This document shows positions 1 through 8,598 of a stretch of 64,000 nucleotides of DNA, in pieces. The notes under the pieces were generated by a model, which was not told where the DNA came from, did no database searches, and worked only from the letters and a program-made list of their open reading frames with translations. The DNA is from Stagnihabitans sp043721775. Lineage in GTDB: Bacteria > Pseudomonadota > Alphaproteobacteria > Rhodobacterales > Rhodobacteraceae. Numbering within the stretch: the first letter of the stretch is position 1; every line of letters begins with the position of its first letter. The stretch covers positions 1 through 64,000 of the forward strand of contig JAYSQA010000277.1 of NCBI GenBank assembly GCA_043721775.1. Direction: 5' to 3'. The position numbers and the translations under genes are program-made.

Positions 1-33
1 TGGCGAATGGCGAATGGCGAATGGCGAATGGCG
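1..33. repeat. 7-bp tandem repeat (TGGCGAA x4.7)
   Basis: Four full copies and one partial copy of TGGCGAA run from the first base of the window. The repeat lies inside the reading frame of a cupin gene, around the codons for a Gly-Glu-Trp-Arg stretch. Because 7 is not a multiple of 3, every gain or loss of one unit changes the reading frame. It could be slippage in a contingency-type tract, or an assembly artefact if this is a contig end. Confidence 0.8.
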
Positions 34-211
34 TGTCAGCTATGAAGAGTGAGAGTATGTCCATATCCTTGAAGGCGTCTCGGTTCTGACGGACGCCGAA
101 GGCCGTGAAACCCTGCTTCAGGCCGGAGACAGCTTCGTCATACGTCCAGGCTTTTCGGGCACATGGCGCGTGCTGGACCCGACCTTGAAAGACTACGTCG
201 TTCTGGCCTGA
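2..211 (+). pseudogene. Cupin domain protein fragment with internal stop (5' cut by window)
   Basis: Reading from base 2 gives the C-terminal half of a small cupin of the DUF861/EutQ-like type: a WRVSYEE start, then VHILEGVSVLTD, LLQAGDSFVIRPGFSGTW and a final K-Y-V-V-L before the TGA at 209-211. The AGD and pGF.GTW motifs are typical of the family. The frame is interrupted at 50-52 by TGA, exactly where the family has Trp (Y-x-E-W-E). The upstream frame also runs through the 7-bp repeat. As read, the gene cannot make a full cupin. Real mutation, phase variation and a sequence error at a contig edge are all possible. Function is unknown; such cupins are often small-molecule binding or isomerase-like proteins. 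Confidence 0.6.
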
Positions 212-225
212 ACACCGGTTTGCCA

Positions 226-258
226 GCCCCAGTATCTTTCGCCGAAAAATCCTGGGGC
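226..258. terminator. Hairpin between convergent genes
   Basis: GCCCCAG (226-232) pairs with CTGGGGC (252-258), and the inside can pair further (TTTC with GAAA). It lies between the end of the cupin fragment and the end of the L,D-transpeptidase gene, so it probably serves both strands. A hairpin with a similar plan is found at 26688-26718. Confidence 0.6.
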
Positions 259-274
259 GGCACCCGACATAGGT

Positions 275-1129
275 TCAGCTTCCGTTGCCGCCTGCGGCTT
301 CGGCCTGTTTCTTGGCAGCCTCGTCCGCAGCGCGGGCGGCCGCATCATAGGCCGCAAGTTCGGGATTGGCAGCCTCGGCCGCGGCCAGATCTGCCGCTTC
401 CTTGACCTTCTTGGCCTGATTCTCGGGCGTGTCCGGAACGGCGCGACCAAAGGCGTCCTCGATATAGGGACCCTCCGCAGCAAGGCTTTCTTCCAACGTG
501 CGGACCTTGACCTTGGCCCCGATCTTCACACGCTCGTACAGTTCCATGGCGTCCTGGTTGAACAGCCGGATGCAGCCGGCCGACGTTGCGTGGCCGATCG
601 AGTTGTTGTCGACCGTGCCATGAATGCGGAAGTGGCTGTCCTTGCCGCCGCGGTACAAATACATCGCCCGTGCACCCAGGGGGTTGTCGATCCCGCCCGC
701 CATACCGCCCGCATATTTCTGGTAAAGATCGGGCCGGGTGCGCACCATGTTAGCTGTCGGCTGCCATGACGGCCACTTCTCCATCCGGCCAATCACGCCC
801 GAACCCCTGAACGACAGGCCTTCGCGGCCGACCGCGATGCCATAGCGCGTCGCCATGCCACCCTCTTCAATGAAGTACAATTTGCGGGCGAAGGTATCCA
901 CTACGATGGTGCCGGGCTTTTCATCATCGGCGTAGGGCACTTCGGTCTTCTGATAGCCATCCGACATCAGGCGGGGGTCAACGGCTTCAATCTGGAAGCC
1001 GGCGTCCTCGACCGCCTCATAGCCCGGCAAAGGTGGCGGCGGCGCGCTGGGCTTGATCTGCGGATGTCCGCAGGCTGCCAACAGCGACAGCAAGGTCATG
1101 GCGACGATTTGAGTCAGGAGTCTGGTCAC
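275..1129 (-). CDS. L,D-transpeptidase family lipoprotein
   Basis: A 284-residue protein with a lipoprotein signal (LLAAC, acylated Cys at residue 20) followed by a proline-rich linker and a YkuD (L,D-transpeptidase) domain. The signature H170-G-T ... S-A-G-C186-I-R-L carries the catalytic His and Cys. Family members form 3-3 crosslinks in peptidoglycan or attach proteins to it, in the periplasm. The C-terminal 60 residues are Ala/Glu/Lys-rich and probably helical. I chose the GTG at 1129 because GGAAG lies 6 bases upstream and the lipoprotein signal starts there; a longer frame extends to 1234 but adds a sequence that would spoil the signal peptide. Substrate is not predictable from sequence. 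Confidence 0.85.
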   Translation of the reverse strand: MTRLLTQIVAMTLLSLLAACGHPQIKPSAPPPPLPGYEAVEDAGFQIEAVDPRLMSDGYQKTEVPYADDEKPGTIVVDTFARKLYFIEEGGMATRYGIAVGREGLSFRGSGVIGRMEKWPSWQPTANMVRTRPDLYQKYAGGMAGGIDNPLGARAMYLYRGGKDSHFRIHGTVDNNSIGHATSAGCIRLFNQDAMELYERVKIGAKVKVRTLEESLAAEGPYIEDAFGRAVPDTPENQAKKVKEAADLAAAEAANPELAAYDAAARAADEAAKKQAEAAGGNGS

Positions 1130-1233
1130 GTGGAAACTTCCGGGCGAAGAACATGTCTTTTTGCAACAAACGCCTCTGACGTTGCCTGTCAAGCCCCCGC
1201 GCATATTCGGGGTCGTTTCCGTGTGAAACTGCA

Positions 1234-1422
1234 TCAGCCCAGCGGGCGGGCAACACTGATCAGCATGATCGGAATTCCGTCCCGGATCGGGAAGGCCAAC
1301 TGGCCCTGATCCGAAATCAGTTCCTGCCGCTCGGCATCATAGCGCAGCGGGCCTTCGGTGCGCGGACAGACCAAGGCCTCCAGCATTCTGCGATCAAACT
1401 GCTGACAGGCGGCATCCGTCAC
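1234..1422 (-). CDS. Trm112-like zinc-ribbon protein
   Basis: A 62-residue protein of the Trm112/YcaR (UPF0434) family: R-M-L-E-A-L-V-C-P near the start and FPIRDGIPIML near the end are the family hallmarks. The usual second Cys of the first CPxC pair is replaced (CPRT), so zinc binding may be lost. Eukaryotic Trm112 activates methyltransferases; bacterial members are mostly uncharacterised. Its start overlaps the stop of the LON-domain gene by four bases (ATGA), so the two are almost certainly cotranscribed. Confidence 0.85.
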   Translation of the reverse strand: MTDAACQQFDRRMLEALVCPRTEGPLRYDAERQELISDQGQLAFPIRDGIPIMLISVARPLG

Positions 1423-2060
1423 TGCCGGACCTCATCGCCAGCACCACCGGTCTGCATGGCAAAGGCGATCAGGGTTTCCATCACCCGGCGACGGTCGCCA
1501 AGACTTTGCGCCTCCAGCAGAGCCTGCTTTTCTTCGGGCGCAAAGGGGCACAGCATGGCCAAGGCATTGATCAGCAGTTCATCTTCGGCCTCTTTCAACG
1601 TGGCCCAGTCAACCCCCAGACTGCGCGACTTGAAGTAGCGCGACAGCTTGTCCAGAAAGGCCTGACGCGGAAAGTCCTCTTCGATGTCTTCGCCGCGCAG
1701 ATCAATGGCGAAGGGCTGCCAATCTACCTTGCAGCGGCGGTAGGGCGTAAAGCCCACGACCTCTTCCACCACGCGGAACCGGCTGACCCCGGACAGGGTG
1801 ATCATCAAGCGTCCGTCTTCCGTTTCCGAAAAAGACGTGATGCGCCCGGCACATCCCACCGCTGACAAGGCAGGAACCGCCCCCGTTCCGCTGCGGGGCT
1901 GGATCATGCCAAGCATCCGGCGATCTGTTTTCAGGCAATCTTCGATCATCGCCAGATAGCGCGGTTCAAAGATGTGCAGCGGCAGCCGTGCCCGCGGCAA
2001 CAGGATCGCTCCGGGCAGCGGGAAGACGGCAAGAGTTTCTGGCAGGTCTGCGATATTCAT
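1419..2060 (-). CDS. LON peptidase substrate-binding domain protein
   Basis: About 213 residues matching the stand-alone N-terminal domain of Lon protease: VFPLPGAILLP and LHIFEPRY at residues ~12-40 are the family signature. There is no ATPase or protease domain, so this is not Lon itself; such proteins may recognise unfolded substrates, but the role is not established. Two adjacent ATGs (2063 and 2060) follow AGGGG; the second has the better spacing. Downstream it overlaps the Trm112-like gene, and the upstream neighbour is a CnoX-type chaperone thioredoxin, so a protein-quality link is possible (inference). Confidence 0.85.
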   Translation of the reverse strand: MNIADLPETLAVFPLPGAILLPRARLPLHIFEPRYLAMIEDCLKTDRRMLGMIQPRSGTGAVPALSAVGCAGRITSFSETEDGRLMITLSGVSRFRVVEEVVGFTPYRRCKVDWQPFAIDLRGEDIEEDFPRQAFLDKLSRYFKSRSLGVDWATLKEAEDELLINALAMLCPFAPEEKQALLEAQSLGDRRRVMETLIAFAMQTGGAGDEVRQ

Positions 2061-2114
2061 CATAGCCCCTAACCTAGTGCGCAAAAGACCAAGGATAAAC
2101 AGTCAGACCGCGTG

Positions 2115-3041
2115 TCACACAAAGATCATCGACGACAAACGCCGACGGCCTTTCAGCGCAATCGGGTCCTGCGGTTTCAGCGCGCCGAAGATGGTGAAAA
2201 GCTGCGCCTTGGCTGCGCCATCGTTCCACTCGCGGTCAAGCTTGAACAGGTCCAACAGCATGTCCACCGCCTCGTCCACCTTGCCCGAGGCATGCAGGGC
2301 CGCCGCCAGATCGAACATCACCTGCCGGTTCAAGGGGTCTTTGGCCAACGAATTGCGCAGGTCCGTCTCTGGCCCGGCTTTCGCCGCTTGCCGGGCGAGT
2401 TCAATCTGCGCCTTCACCGCCGCCAGTTCGGGCGAGGTTGAGATTTTGCCAGGGGCCGCATCAACCAATGCCTGCGCCTTGTCCAGATCATCCAGCGCCA
2501 GATAAGCGCGGATCAGGCCGGCATAGGCCACGGCATTTTCCGGCTCTTCCTCCAGCACCGCAGCGAAGGTTTCGGCAGCGTCGGCTGCGGCACCTTCGGT
2601 CAGCATCTGTTCGGCGCCCTCCAAAGCTTCGGCCAGACCACCATCAGCGCCCGGGCCCATGGCAGACAGGGTTTCGACGAACTTCTTGATCTCGGATCCC
2701 GGGACGGCCCCCTGAAAGCCGTCAACCGGCTGGCCTTGCCAGAAGGCATAAACCGTGGGAATCGACTGGATGCGCAACTGGGCCGACAAAGCCTGCGCCT
2801 TGTCGACATCAATCTTGACCATCTTGACAGCGCCCTTGGCCGCCGTCACCGCCGCCTCCAGCATCGGGCCAAGCGTCTTGCAGGGGCCACACCAGGTTGC
2901 CCAGAAGTCGACGATGACCGGCACGGTCTTGCTCTGCTCGATCACGTCTTCCATGAAGGTGGCTTCAGTGCCGTACTTGATCAGATCAGAGGCAGCAGCG
3001 CCTTGCGGGGCGGCTTGGGTGGGTTTGGCAGTTCCGAACAT
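2115..3041 (-). CDS. Thioredoxin-fold co-chaperone (CnoX/YbbN-like)
   Basis: 308 residues: an N-terminal thioredoxin domain with the active site W-C51-G-P-C54, then a long helical part with repeated Ala/Leu/Glu-rich TPR-like motifs (about residues 130-300). This layout is that of YbbN/CnoX, which holds unfolded or oxidation-damaged proteins and passes them to GroEL/DnaK. E. coli CnoX lacks a working CxxC, whereas this protein keeps both cysteines, as alphaproteobacterial members do. The ATG at 3041 follows GGATGAGGATG; the frame is open further upstream, but that extension does not look like part of the domain. Divergent from rfbC. Confidence 0.85.
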   Translation of the reverse strand: MFGTAKPTQAAPQGAAASDLIKYGTEATFMEDVIEQSKTVPVIVDFWATWCGPCKTLGPMLEAAVTAAKGAVKMVKIDVDKAQALSAQLRIQSIPTVYAFWQGQPVDGFQGAVPGSEIKKFVETLSAMGPGADGGLAEALEGAEQMLTEGAAADAAETFAAVLEEEPENAVAYAGLIRAYLALDDLDKAQALVDAAPGKISTSPELAAVKAQIELARQAAKAGPETDLRNSLAKDPLNRQVMFDLAAALHASGKVDEAVDMLLDLFKLDREWNDGAAKAQLFTIFGALKPQDPIALKGRRRLSSMIFV

Positions 3042-3167
3042 GGCATCCTCATCCGGCAAGAACTTTTCCCTTATATGAGCGCGGGTGGCGGAAACTCCAA
3101 GAGGGTTAGAGAACATCCGCCGATATAGTCCTTGGCTTTATGGCCCCAAATCGCCCAAAATGGTGCC

Positions 3168-3728
3168 ATGAAAATCGAACTCACCCCCCTGCCCGATGTC
3201 GTGATCCTGACGCCCGCCCGTTTCGGCGATGCGCGCGGCTGGTTTTCGGAAACCTTCAACGCCAGGCGCTTTGCCGAGGCTGGTCTGACGACGGAGTGGG
3301 TGCAGGACAACCATTCCATGTCCGCCGCCGTCGGAACCCTGCGCGGGTTGCACTTCCAGCACCCGCCCCATGCGCAAGAAAAGCTGGTGCGCTGCACGCG
3401 CGGGGCGATCTTCGACGTGGCGGTCGATGTGCGGCGCGGCTCGCCCACTTATGGCAAATGGACCGGCGTTGACCTTACGCCCGAGAATGCCCGCCAGCTT
3501 CTGATGCCCAAGGGCTTCCTGCACGGTTTCGTAACCCGCTTGCCCGATACTGAGGTGCAGTACAAATGTTCCGACGTCTATGCACCCGACTGTGACGGAG
3601 GCATCCGCTGGAATGACGCGACCATCGGCATCGACTGGGGCATCGCTGACCCGGTTCTGTCGGCCAAGGATCAGGTGGCACCATACCTTTCCGGCTGGGA
3701 AAGCCCTTTTGAGTGGGTGGCAAAATGA
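3168..3728 (+). CDS. rfbC: dTDP-4-dehydrorhamnose 3,5-epimerase
   Basis: 186 residues of the RmlC cupin family. It performs the third step of dTDP-L-rhamnose synthesis, epimerising C3 and C5 of dTDP-4-keto-6-deoxyglucose. The catalytic His62 lies in RGLHFQ, followed by HAQEKLVRC and GFLHGF; DVQYKC-like residues near position 130 hold the conserved Tyr. It is the first of four genes (rfbC-B-D-A), each joined to the next by a four-base ATGA overlap, so all four are translationally coupled. Start at 3168 is the first ATG that gives the family N terminus (K-I-E-L-T-P-L-P). Confidence 0.95.
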   Translation: MKIELTPLPDVVILTPARFGDARGWFSETFNARRFAEAGLTTEWVQDNHSMSAAVGTLRGLHFQHPPHAQEKLVRCTRGAIFDVAVDVRRGSPTYGKWTGVDLTPENARQLLMPKGFLHGFVTRLPDTEVQYKCSDVYAPDCDGGIRWNDATIGIDWGIADPVLSAKDQVAPYLSGWESPFEWVAK

Positions 3729-4765
3729 AGCTTCTGGTAACGGGCGGTGCGGGCTTCATAGGCTCTGCCGTGGTGCGGCGGGCGGTGGCACAGGGGCATC
3801 AGGTGATCAACCTTGACGCCCTGACCTATGCTGCAAATCTGGACAACGTGGCCTCGGTCGCCGCATCGCCGCTTTACGCCTTCGAACATGCCGACATCCG
3901 TGACCGTGCAGCGCTTGACCGCGTCTTCGCCGCGCATCTTCCTGATGCCGTAATGCATCTGGCTGCGGAAAGCCATGTTGACCGTTCCATCGACGGGCCC
4001 GGCGACTTCGTCGAGACCAACATCACCGGCACGTTCAACCTGCTGGAAGCTGCCCGCGCCTATTGGACGAGGGCGGGCAAGCCAAATGCATTCCGCTTCC
4101 ACCACATCTCCACCGATGAGGTTTTCGGCTCCCTCGGCCCGACCGGCATGTTCACCGAGGATACGCCTTACGACCCGCGCAGCCCCTATTCGGCCTCGAA
4201 GGCCGCGTCCGACCATCTGGTGCGGGCCTGGGGAAAGACTTATGGCCTGCCGATCCTGCTGACCAACTGTTCCAACAATTACGGGCCATACCATTTCCCC
4301 GAAAAGCTGATCCCGGTGGTGATCCTGAACGCCCTGCACGGGCGTCCCATCCCGGTCTATGGCGCGGGCGAGAACATCCGCGACTGGCTATATGTCGAGG
4401 ATCACGCCGCCGCCCTCTTGACCGTGGTCACCCAAGGCCAGGTCGGCCGCAGCTACACCATCGGCGGCGAGAATGAGGCGCGCAATATCGACCTCGTCAA
4501 CGCCATCTGCGCCCTGATGGACGAGATGCACCCGGCAGGCGCCCCCCATGCGCGTCTGATCACCTTCGTCACCGACCGCCCCGGCCACGATGCCCGCTAC
4601 GCCATCGACCCCAGCCGCATCCGCGCCGAACTGGACTGGCGGCCCTCGGTCACGCTGGAGCAGGGCCTGCGCAAGACGGTCGCCTGGGTGCTGGACAACG
4701 AGGCCTGGTGGCAACCTTTGCTGGCGCGGCAGGGTGTGGGGCAAAGGCTTGGGGTCAAGGCATGA
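3725..4765 (+). CDS. rfbB: dTDP-glucose 4,6-dehydratase
   Basis: 346 residues, an extended short-chain dehydrogenase. The NAD-binding motif TGGAGFIGS is at residues 6-14, the catalytic T130-D131-E132 triplet and Y155-SAS-K159 are intact, and NCSNNYGPYHFPEKLIP is typical of RmlB. It converts dTDP-glucose to dTDP-4-keto-6-deoxyglucose, the second step of the rhamnose pathway. Overlaps rfbC and rfbD by four bases each. Confidence 0.96.
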   Translation: MKLLVTGGAGFIGSAVVRRAVAQGHQVINLDALTYAANLDNVASVAASPLYAFEHADIRDRAALDRVFAAHLPDAVMHLAAESHVDRSIDGPGDFVETNITGTFNLLEAARAYWTRAGKPNAFRFHHISTDEVFGSLGPTGMFTEDTPYDPRSPYSASKAASDHLVRAWGKTYGLPILLTNCSNNYGPYHFPEKLIPVVILNALHGRPIPVYGAGENIRDWLYVEDHAAALLTVVTQGQVGRSYTIGGENEARNIDLVNAICALMDEMHPAGAPHARLITFVTDRPGHDARYAIDPSRIRAELDWRPSVTLEQGLRKTVAWVLDNEAWWQPLLARQGVGQRLGVKA

Positions 4766-5625
4766 AGCTGCTTGTGTTCAGCCAGACCGGTCAGGTCGCC
4801 CATGAACTGGCGCGGCGGTTGCCGGAAGGTGTCACGGCAGGGTTTCTCAACCGGGCTGAAGCAGACCTTGCCAACCCCGTCGCCTGCGCCACCGCCATCC
4901 GCGCCGAGGGTCTCAAGGGCTGCGACGCCGTGATCAACGCCGCTGCATGGACCGCCGTTGACAAGGCCGAGGCGGAAGAGGCTGCGGCCACCGTCATCAA
5001 TGGCGATGCGCCGGCGGCGATGGCGCGGGCCTGTGCGGCGCTTGGGCTGCCGTTCCTGCATATCTCCACCGATTACGTCTTTGACGGCGCGGGCACTGCG
5101 CCCTTTTCCGTCGATCACCCCACCGCGCCGCGCAATGCCTATGGCCGCTCCAAACTGGCCGGAGAGCTTGGGATCCGGGCGGCGATTGGCAACCACCTGA
5201 TCCTGCGCACCTCTTGGGTCGTCTCGGCCCATGGTGCAAACTTCGTGAAAACCATGCTGCGGCTGGGCAAGGATCGCGACAGCCTGAACGTCGTGGCCGA
5301 CCAGATCGGCGGGCCGACCCCTGCGGCGGATATTGCCGATGCGCTGCTGGTGGCGGCGCGGGCGATGGTGGGCGGGGCCCAGGGCGGCACGCATCACTTT
5401 GCCGGGGCGCCCGATACCTCTTGGGCTGACTTCGCCCGGGCCATCATGGCGCGGGCGGGTCTGGCGTGCCGGATCACCGATATTCCAACCTCTGCCTACC
5501 CGACACCCGCAATCCGGCCGCTGAATTCCCGGCTGGAATGCAGCGCGTTGCAGGCGGCTTTCGGCATTGTGCGCCCGGATTGGCGCGCGGGCCTCGACCT
5601 TATCGTACAGGAGCTTATCCAATGA
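4762..5625 (+). CDS. rfbD: dTDP-4-dehydrorhamnose reductase
   Basis: 287 residues, RmlD family. It reduces dTDP-4-keto-L-rhamnose to dTDP-L-rhamnose using NAD(P)H. The N-terminal cofactor motif is SQTGQVAHEL. INAAAWTAVDKAE, the HISTDYVFDG strand and the Y-x-x-x-K in AYGRSKLAGE are all present, as is the ILRTSW motif. The ATG at 4762 overlaps the rfbB stop. Confidence 0.95.
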   Translation: MKLLVFSQTGQVAHELARRLPEGVTAGFLNRAEADLANPVACATAIRAEGLKGCDAVINAAAWTAVDKAEAEEAAATVINGDAPAAMARACAALGLPFLHISTDYVFDGAGTAPFSVDHPTAPRNAYGRSKLAGELGIRAAIGNHLILRTSWVVSAHGANFVKTMLRLGKDRDSLNVVADQIGGPTPAADIADALLVAARAMVGGAQGGTHHFAGAPDTSWADFARAIMARAGLACRITDIPTSAYPTPAIRPLNSRLECSALQAAFGIVRPDWRAGLDLIVQELIQ

Positions 5626-6500
5626 CACGCAAAGGCATCATTCTGGCCGGTGGCTCTGGCACCCGGCTGTGGCCTATCACCATGGGCGCCTCAAAGCAGC
5701 TTTTGCCGATCTATGACAAGCCGATGGTCTATTACCCGTTATCGGTGCTGATGCTGGCGGGCATCCGCGAGATTGCCCTGATCTCGACCCCCGAGGATCA
5801 GCCCGCTTTCATCCGCCTGCTGGGGGATGGCAGCCAATGGGGGCTGACGCTGACCTATATCATCCAACCCTCGCCCGACGGACTTGCGCAGGCCTATCTT
5901 TTGGCCGAGGATTTTCTGGCCGGAGCGCCCTCGGCGATGGTCTTGGGCGACAACATCTTCTTCGGCCACGGCCTGCCTGAGATTCTGGCGGCTGCGGTGG
6001 CGCAGGCGACCGGCGGCACGGTCTTCGGCTACCGCGTCGCCGATCCGGAGCGTTACGGCGTGGTCAAGTTCGATGCCGATGGCACCGTGCAGGAAATCAT
6101 CGAAAAGCCAGCCGTCCCGCCATCAAACTTCGCGGTCACCGGGCTTTACTTCCTCGATGGCACCGCGCCTGAACGTGCCAAGGCGATCAAACCCTCGCCC
6201 CGGGGCGAGTTGGAAATCGTTGATCTGCTGGACACTTACCTGAAAGATGGCTCGCTGACCGTGCAGAAGATGGGCCGTGGCTTTGCCTGGCTGGACACCG
6301 GCACCCATGGCAGCCTGCTGGATGCGGGCAACTTCGTGCGGACGCTGCAAGCAAGGCAAGGCCTGCAAGTCGGCTGCCCGGATGAAATCGCCTTCCGTGC
6401 GGGCTGGATCAACCGCGAGGCGCTGGCCACCCGCGCCGCGATCTTCCGCAAAAACGATTATGGCCAATACCTGCTGGGTCTTCTGGCCGAAAGCGCCTAA
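5622..6500 (+). CDS. rfbA: Glucose-1-phosphate thymidylyltransferase
   Basis: 292 residues, RmlA family. It makes dTDP-glucose from glucose 1-phosphate and dTTP, the committed first step of the pathway. The nucleotide-binding loop GGSGTRLWP (residues ~9-17), SKQLLPIYDKPM, the VLGDNIFFG metal/sugar site and EIIEKP are intact. It is the last gene of the operon and its stop overlaps the end of the facing Wzz-like gene by four bases, with no separate terminator visible. Confidence 0.96.
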   Translation: MTRKGIILAGGSGTRLWPITMGASKQLLPIYDKPMVYYPLSVLMLAGIREIALISTPEDQPAFIRLLGDGSQWGLTLTYIIQPSPDGLAQAYLLAEDFLAGAPSAMVLGDNIFFGHGLPEILAAAVAQATGGTVFGYRVADPERYGVVKFDADGTVQEIIEKPAVPPSNFAVTGLYFLDGTAPERAKAIKPSPRGELEIVDLLDTYLKDGSLTVQKMGRGFAWLDTGTHGSLLDAGNFVRTLQARQGLQVGCPDEIAFRAGWINREALATRAAIFRKNDYGQYLLGLLAESA

Positions 6501-7450
6501 CGCAGCAGCAGCGACAGCGCCACCAGCGCCACGACAACCGTGGCACTTAGCACCACATAGCGCGGCAGGCCCAGGATCAGACGGCTGGGGCTATCGTCCA
6601 AATGGTAACTGTTTATCTGACCTCCGGGCCGTGCCGAAACCCATGGCCGACGCTCCACCAGAAAGGCCGCTGTCAGCGACAGGAATACAGCACCGGCCAG
6701 CCCACCCAAAAGCCAAAGATTGCCGGGCCGGACAGTCTGCCCGCCACTGGCCCGCTGCAACAGGGCAAAGTCCAAAGCGCGCTGGCGGGTAGCAAGGCGC
6801 GTGGCCACCTCTTCCTCGGCCAGATGATGGCGTACGACATCGTATTGATCTTGCAGCAGAATCAATGGCCTGTCGGTGCCTGCGGAATCCCTCTCACCGC
6901 GAACCCGGACGCCTGACATCTCTGCCTTCAAAGCGGCAATCTCTTGCCACAGCCGCTGTTCTTCGCTGGCGTAAAAGTTCAGAAGATCATGGTTGGCGTC
7001 AAGTTGCCCGGCTTGCCCAAGATCCAGCACTTGCATCGCCAGATCGTTGGCAATCTGTGCCGCCTGATCCGGTTGCGGAAACCGGACAGAGATGACGACC
7101 CCTGTCACGTCCGGCGCCAGACCAAGAGTTGTCCCGGCAAGGGCCGTCAAAGGGTGCAGGCCCACAGCCTCGCGCAGGGTGGCGGCGGCGGTATCGCCGA
7201 TGATGCCGTGCCGGCTTGCCGTGGCAATCAGCGCCTCGCGCCCCATCAGATTGGCTTCAATCAGGTCCAGAACGTCTGTCCCTATACGAACGCGCACGAC
7301 GGCTTGCGCCTCATACGAGGGGCCGCGGCTGTGCAAGAAGACCATGGCGGACAGACAGGACAGGATGATGACCAGCCCAACCGCCCAGAACCTTCGGAAG
7401 ACGCCGCGTGCGGGGTGCAGCAGTGCTTCGGTTTCGGTCTGGTCGGCCAT
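6497..7450 (-). CDS. Wzz-like polysaccharide chain-length (co-polymerase) protein
   Basis: 317 residues with one hydrophobic helix near residues 20-42 and another near the C terminus (about 290-316), separated by a mostly helical periplasmic part: the plan of Wzz/polysaccharide co-polymerases. Residues after the first helix (YEAQAVVRVRIGTDVLDLIEAN) resemble the Wzz N-terminal beta strand. No C-terminal kinase domain is fused. Its position tail-to-tail with rfbCBDA suggests that both serve O-antigen or exopolysaccharide assembly. Start at 7450 has AGGTGG 8 bases upstream; a GTG/ATG at 7471 is possible but less well placed. Exact polymer unknown. Confidence 0.65.
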   Translation of the reverse strand: MADQTETEALLHPARGVFRRFWAVGLVIILSCLSAMVFLHSRGPSYEAQAVVRVRIGTDVLDLIEANLMGREALIATASRHGIIGDTAAATLREAVGLHPLTALAGTTLGLAPDVTGVVISVRFPQPDQAAQIANDLAMQVLDLGQAGQLDANHDLLNFYASEEQRLWQEIAALKAEMSGVRVRGERDSAGTDRPLILLQDQYDVVRHHLAEEEVATRLATRQRALDFALLQRASGGQTVRPGNLWLLGGLAGAVFLSLTAAFLVERRPWVSARPGGQINSYHLDDSPSRLILGLPRYVVLSATVVVALVALSLLLR

Positions 7451-7532
7451 CTGTCGCCACCTGCTTTGCATTGATCCGCGTTGCAGGCCGCTTACACCCC
7501 GATTGGGGCAGCAAGATGGAGCGTTTCGGGCC

Positions 7533-7763
7533 TTAGACCGCCACCGGTCTGCGGATCAGCCGTGCGGCCTCCACAACCAGCGGACGCAAGCCCTGACCAC
7601 CGGCGTCAAGCACCTCAAACAGGTGTTTGCGCATCCGAGGTTCCCAGAAATCATTGATATGGCTGGAAAGTCCTGACAGGCCTTCGGCATGGGGTTTGGA
7701 TTCCATGAACTTGGCGATCTGGTTTGCCATGTAAATCAGCTTGGCGTGCGCGTCATGCGACAT
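7533..7763 (-). CDS. fdsD: Formate dehydrogenase delta subunit
   Basis: 76 residues with the family pattern L-I-Y-M-A-N-Q-I-A-x-F and H-I-N-D-F-W-E-P-R-M-R. In Rhodobacter capsulatus FdsD is needed for activity and helps insert or retain the bis-MGD cofactor in the FdsABG enzyme. The ATG at 7763 overlaps the end of fdsC by 11 bases, so it is the last gene of the fdsGBACD operon. Confidence 0.9.
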   Translation of the reverse strand: MSHDAHAKLIYMANQIAKFMESKPHAEGLSGLSSHINDFWEPRMRKHLFEVLDAGGQGLRPLVVEAARLIRRPVAV

Positions 7764-8598
7764 GGAATTCTCCTGTGGCGGGGCCACCGATCAGGCGGCC
7801 GGGATGGGTGAAAACTTCGAAACGGTCAGGGCGGGCAAGGGCTATCAGGGTGATGCCCGCCGCATCCGCCATCGCCACCGCGTGGGCAGTGGGGGCTGAA
7901 ACGGCGATCAGCACCGACTGGCCCATGGCAGCCACCTTCTGAACCATGTCGATGGACACACGAGACGTCAGCACAACCGCACCTTCCAGCGGCGGCGACG
8001 CCAGTGCGCCCTTGGGCACCGGGTTCAGCTTAAGCAAGGCGCCCGCCAGTTTATCCAACGCGTTATGGCGTCCGACATCCTCGCGCACGGCCTGGAATGC
8101 GCCATCGCACCAGAAACCCGCGGCATGGACGGCGCGGGTCATATCGTGCAGCGGTTGCGCCCCCGGTAAAGTGGAGACAGCGGCACGGACCTCATCGGCA
8201 GCAATCCAGTAACAGGACTTCACCGGCGGCAAAGCCCGCACCGCCTCTTCCAGCGAGTCGATGCCGCACAGGCCGCAGCCCACCGGCCCGGCCATGGTGC
8301 GGCGGCGGCGGGCCAGACGCGCCTCGGCCTGCGGCGTGACCCAGATTTGCACATCTATGCCTTTGGAGGTTTCGACAACCTCAACGGACTCAATCTCATC
8401 CAGCCACGCCAGACCTTCGGTCATTGCGAAGCCGTAGGCGAAATCCACAAGGTCAGCCGGCGTCGCCATCATCACGGCTTGGGTCGAACCGTTGAAGGAC
8501 AAGGCCACCGCCACCTCTTCGGGCAGCATGCGGCTGCCCGTGCCCACCAGCGCGCCTGGCCCAAAGGCCAGACACGGCAGGGGGCGGTGGGTCTGCAT
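7753..8598 (-). CDS. fdsC: Formate dehydrogenase accessory sulfurtransferase FdhD/FdsC
   Basis: 281 residues of the FdhD family, with the conserved C108-G-L-C111-G motif that carries sulfur from a cysteine desulfurase to the molybdenum cofactor. The family binds bis-MGD and delivers the sulfurated cofactor to formate dehydrogenase; the Rhodobacter capsulatus homologue is called FdsC. DVGRHNALDKL and LTSRVSIDMVQKVA are family signatures. The ATG at 8598 overlaps the fdsA stop by one base (TGATG type), so translation is coupled. Confidence 0.93.
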   Translation of the reverse strand: MQTHRPLPCLAFGPGALVGTGSRMLPEEVAVALSFNGSTQAVMMATPADLVDFAYGFAMTEGLAWLDEIESVEVVETSKGIDVQIWVTPQAEARLARRRRTMAGPVGCGLCGIDSLEEAVRALPPVKSCYWIAADEVRAAVSTLPGAQPLHDMTRAVHAAGFWCDGAFQAVREDVGRHNALDKLAGALLKLNPVPKGALASPPLEGAVVLTSRVSIDMVQKVAAMGQSVLIAVSAPTAHAVAMADAAGITLIALARPDRFEVFTHPGRLIGGPATGEFHVA

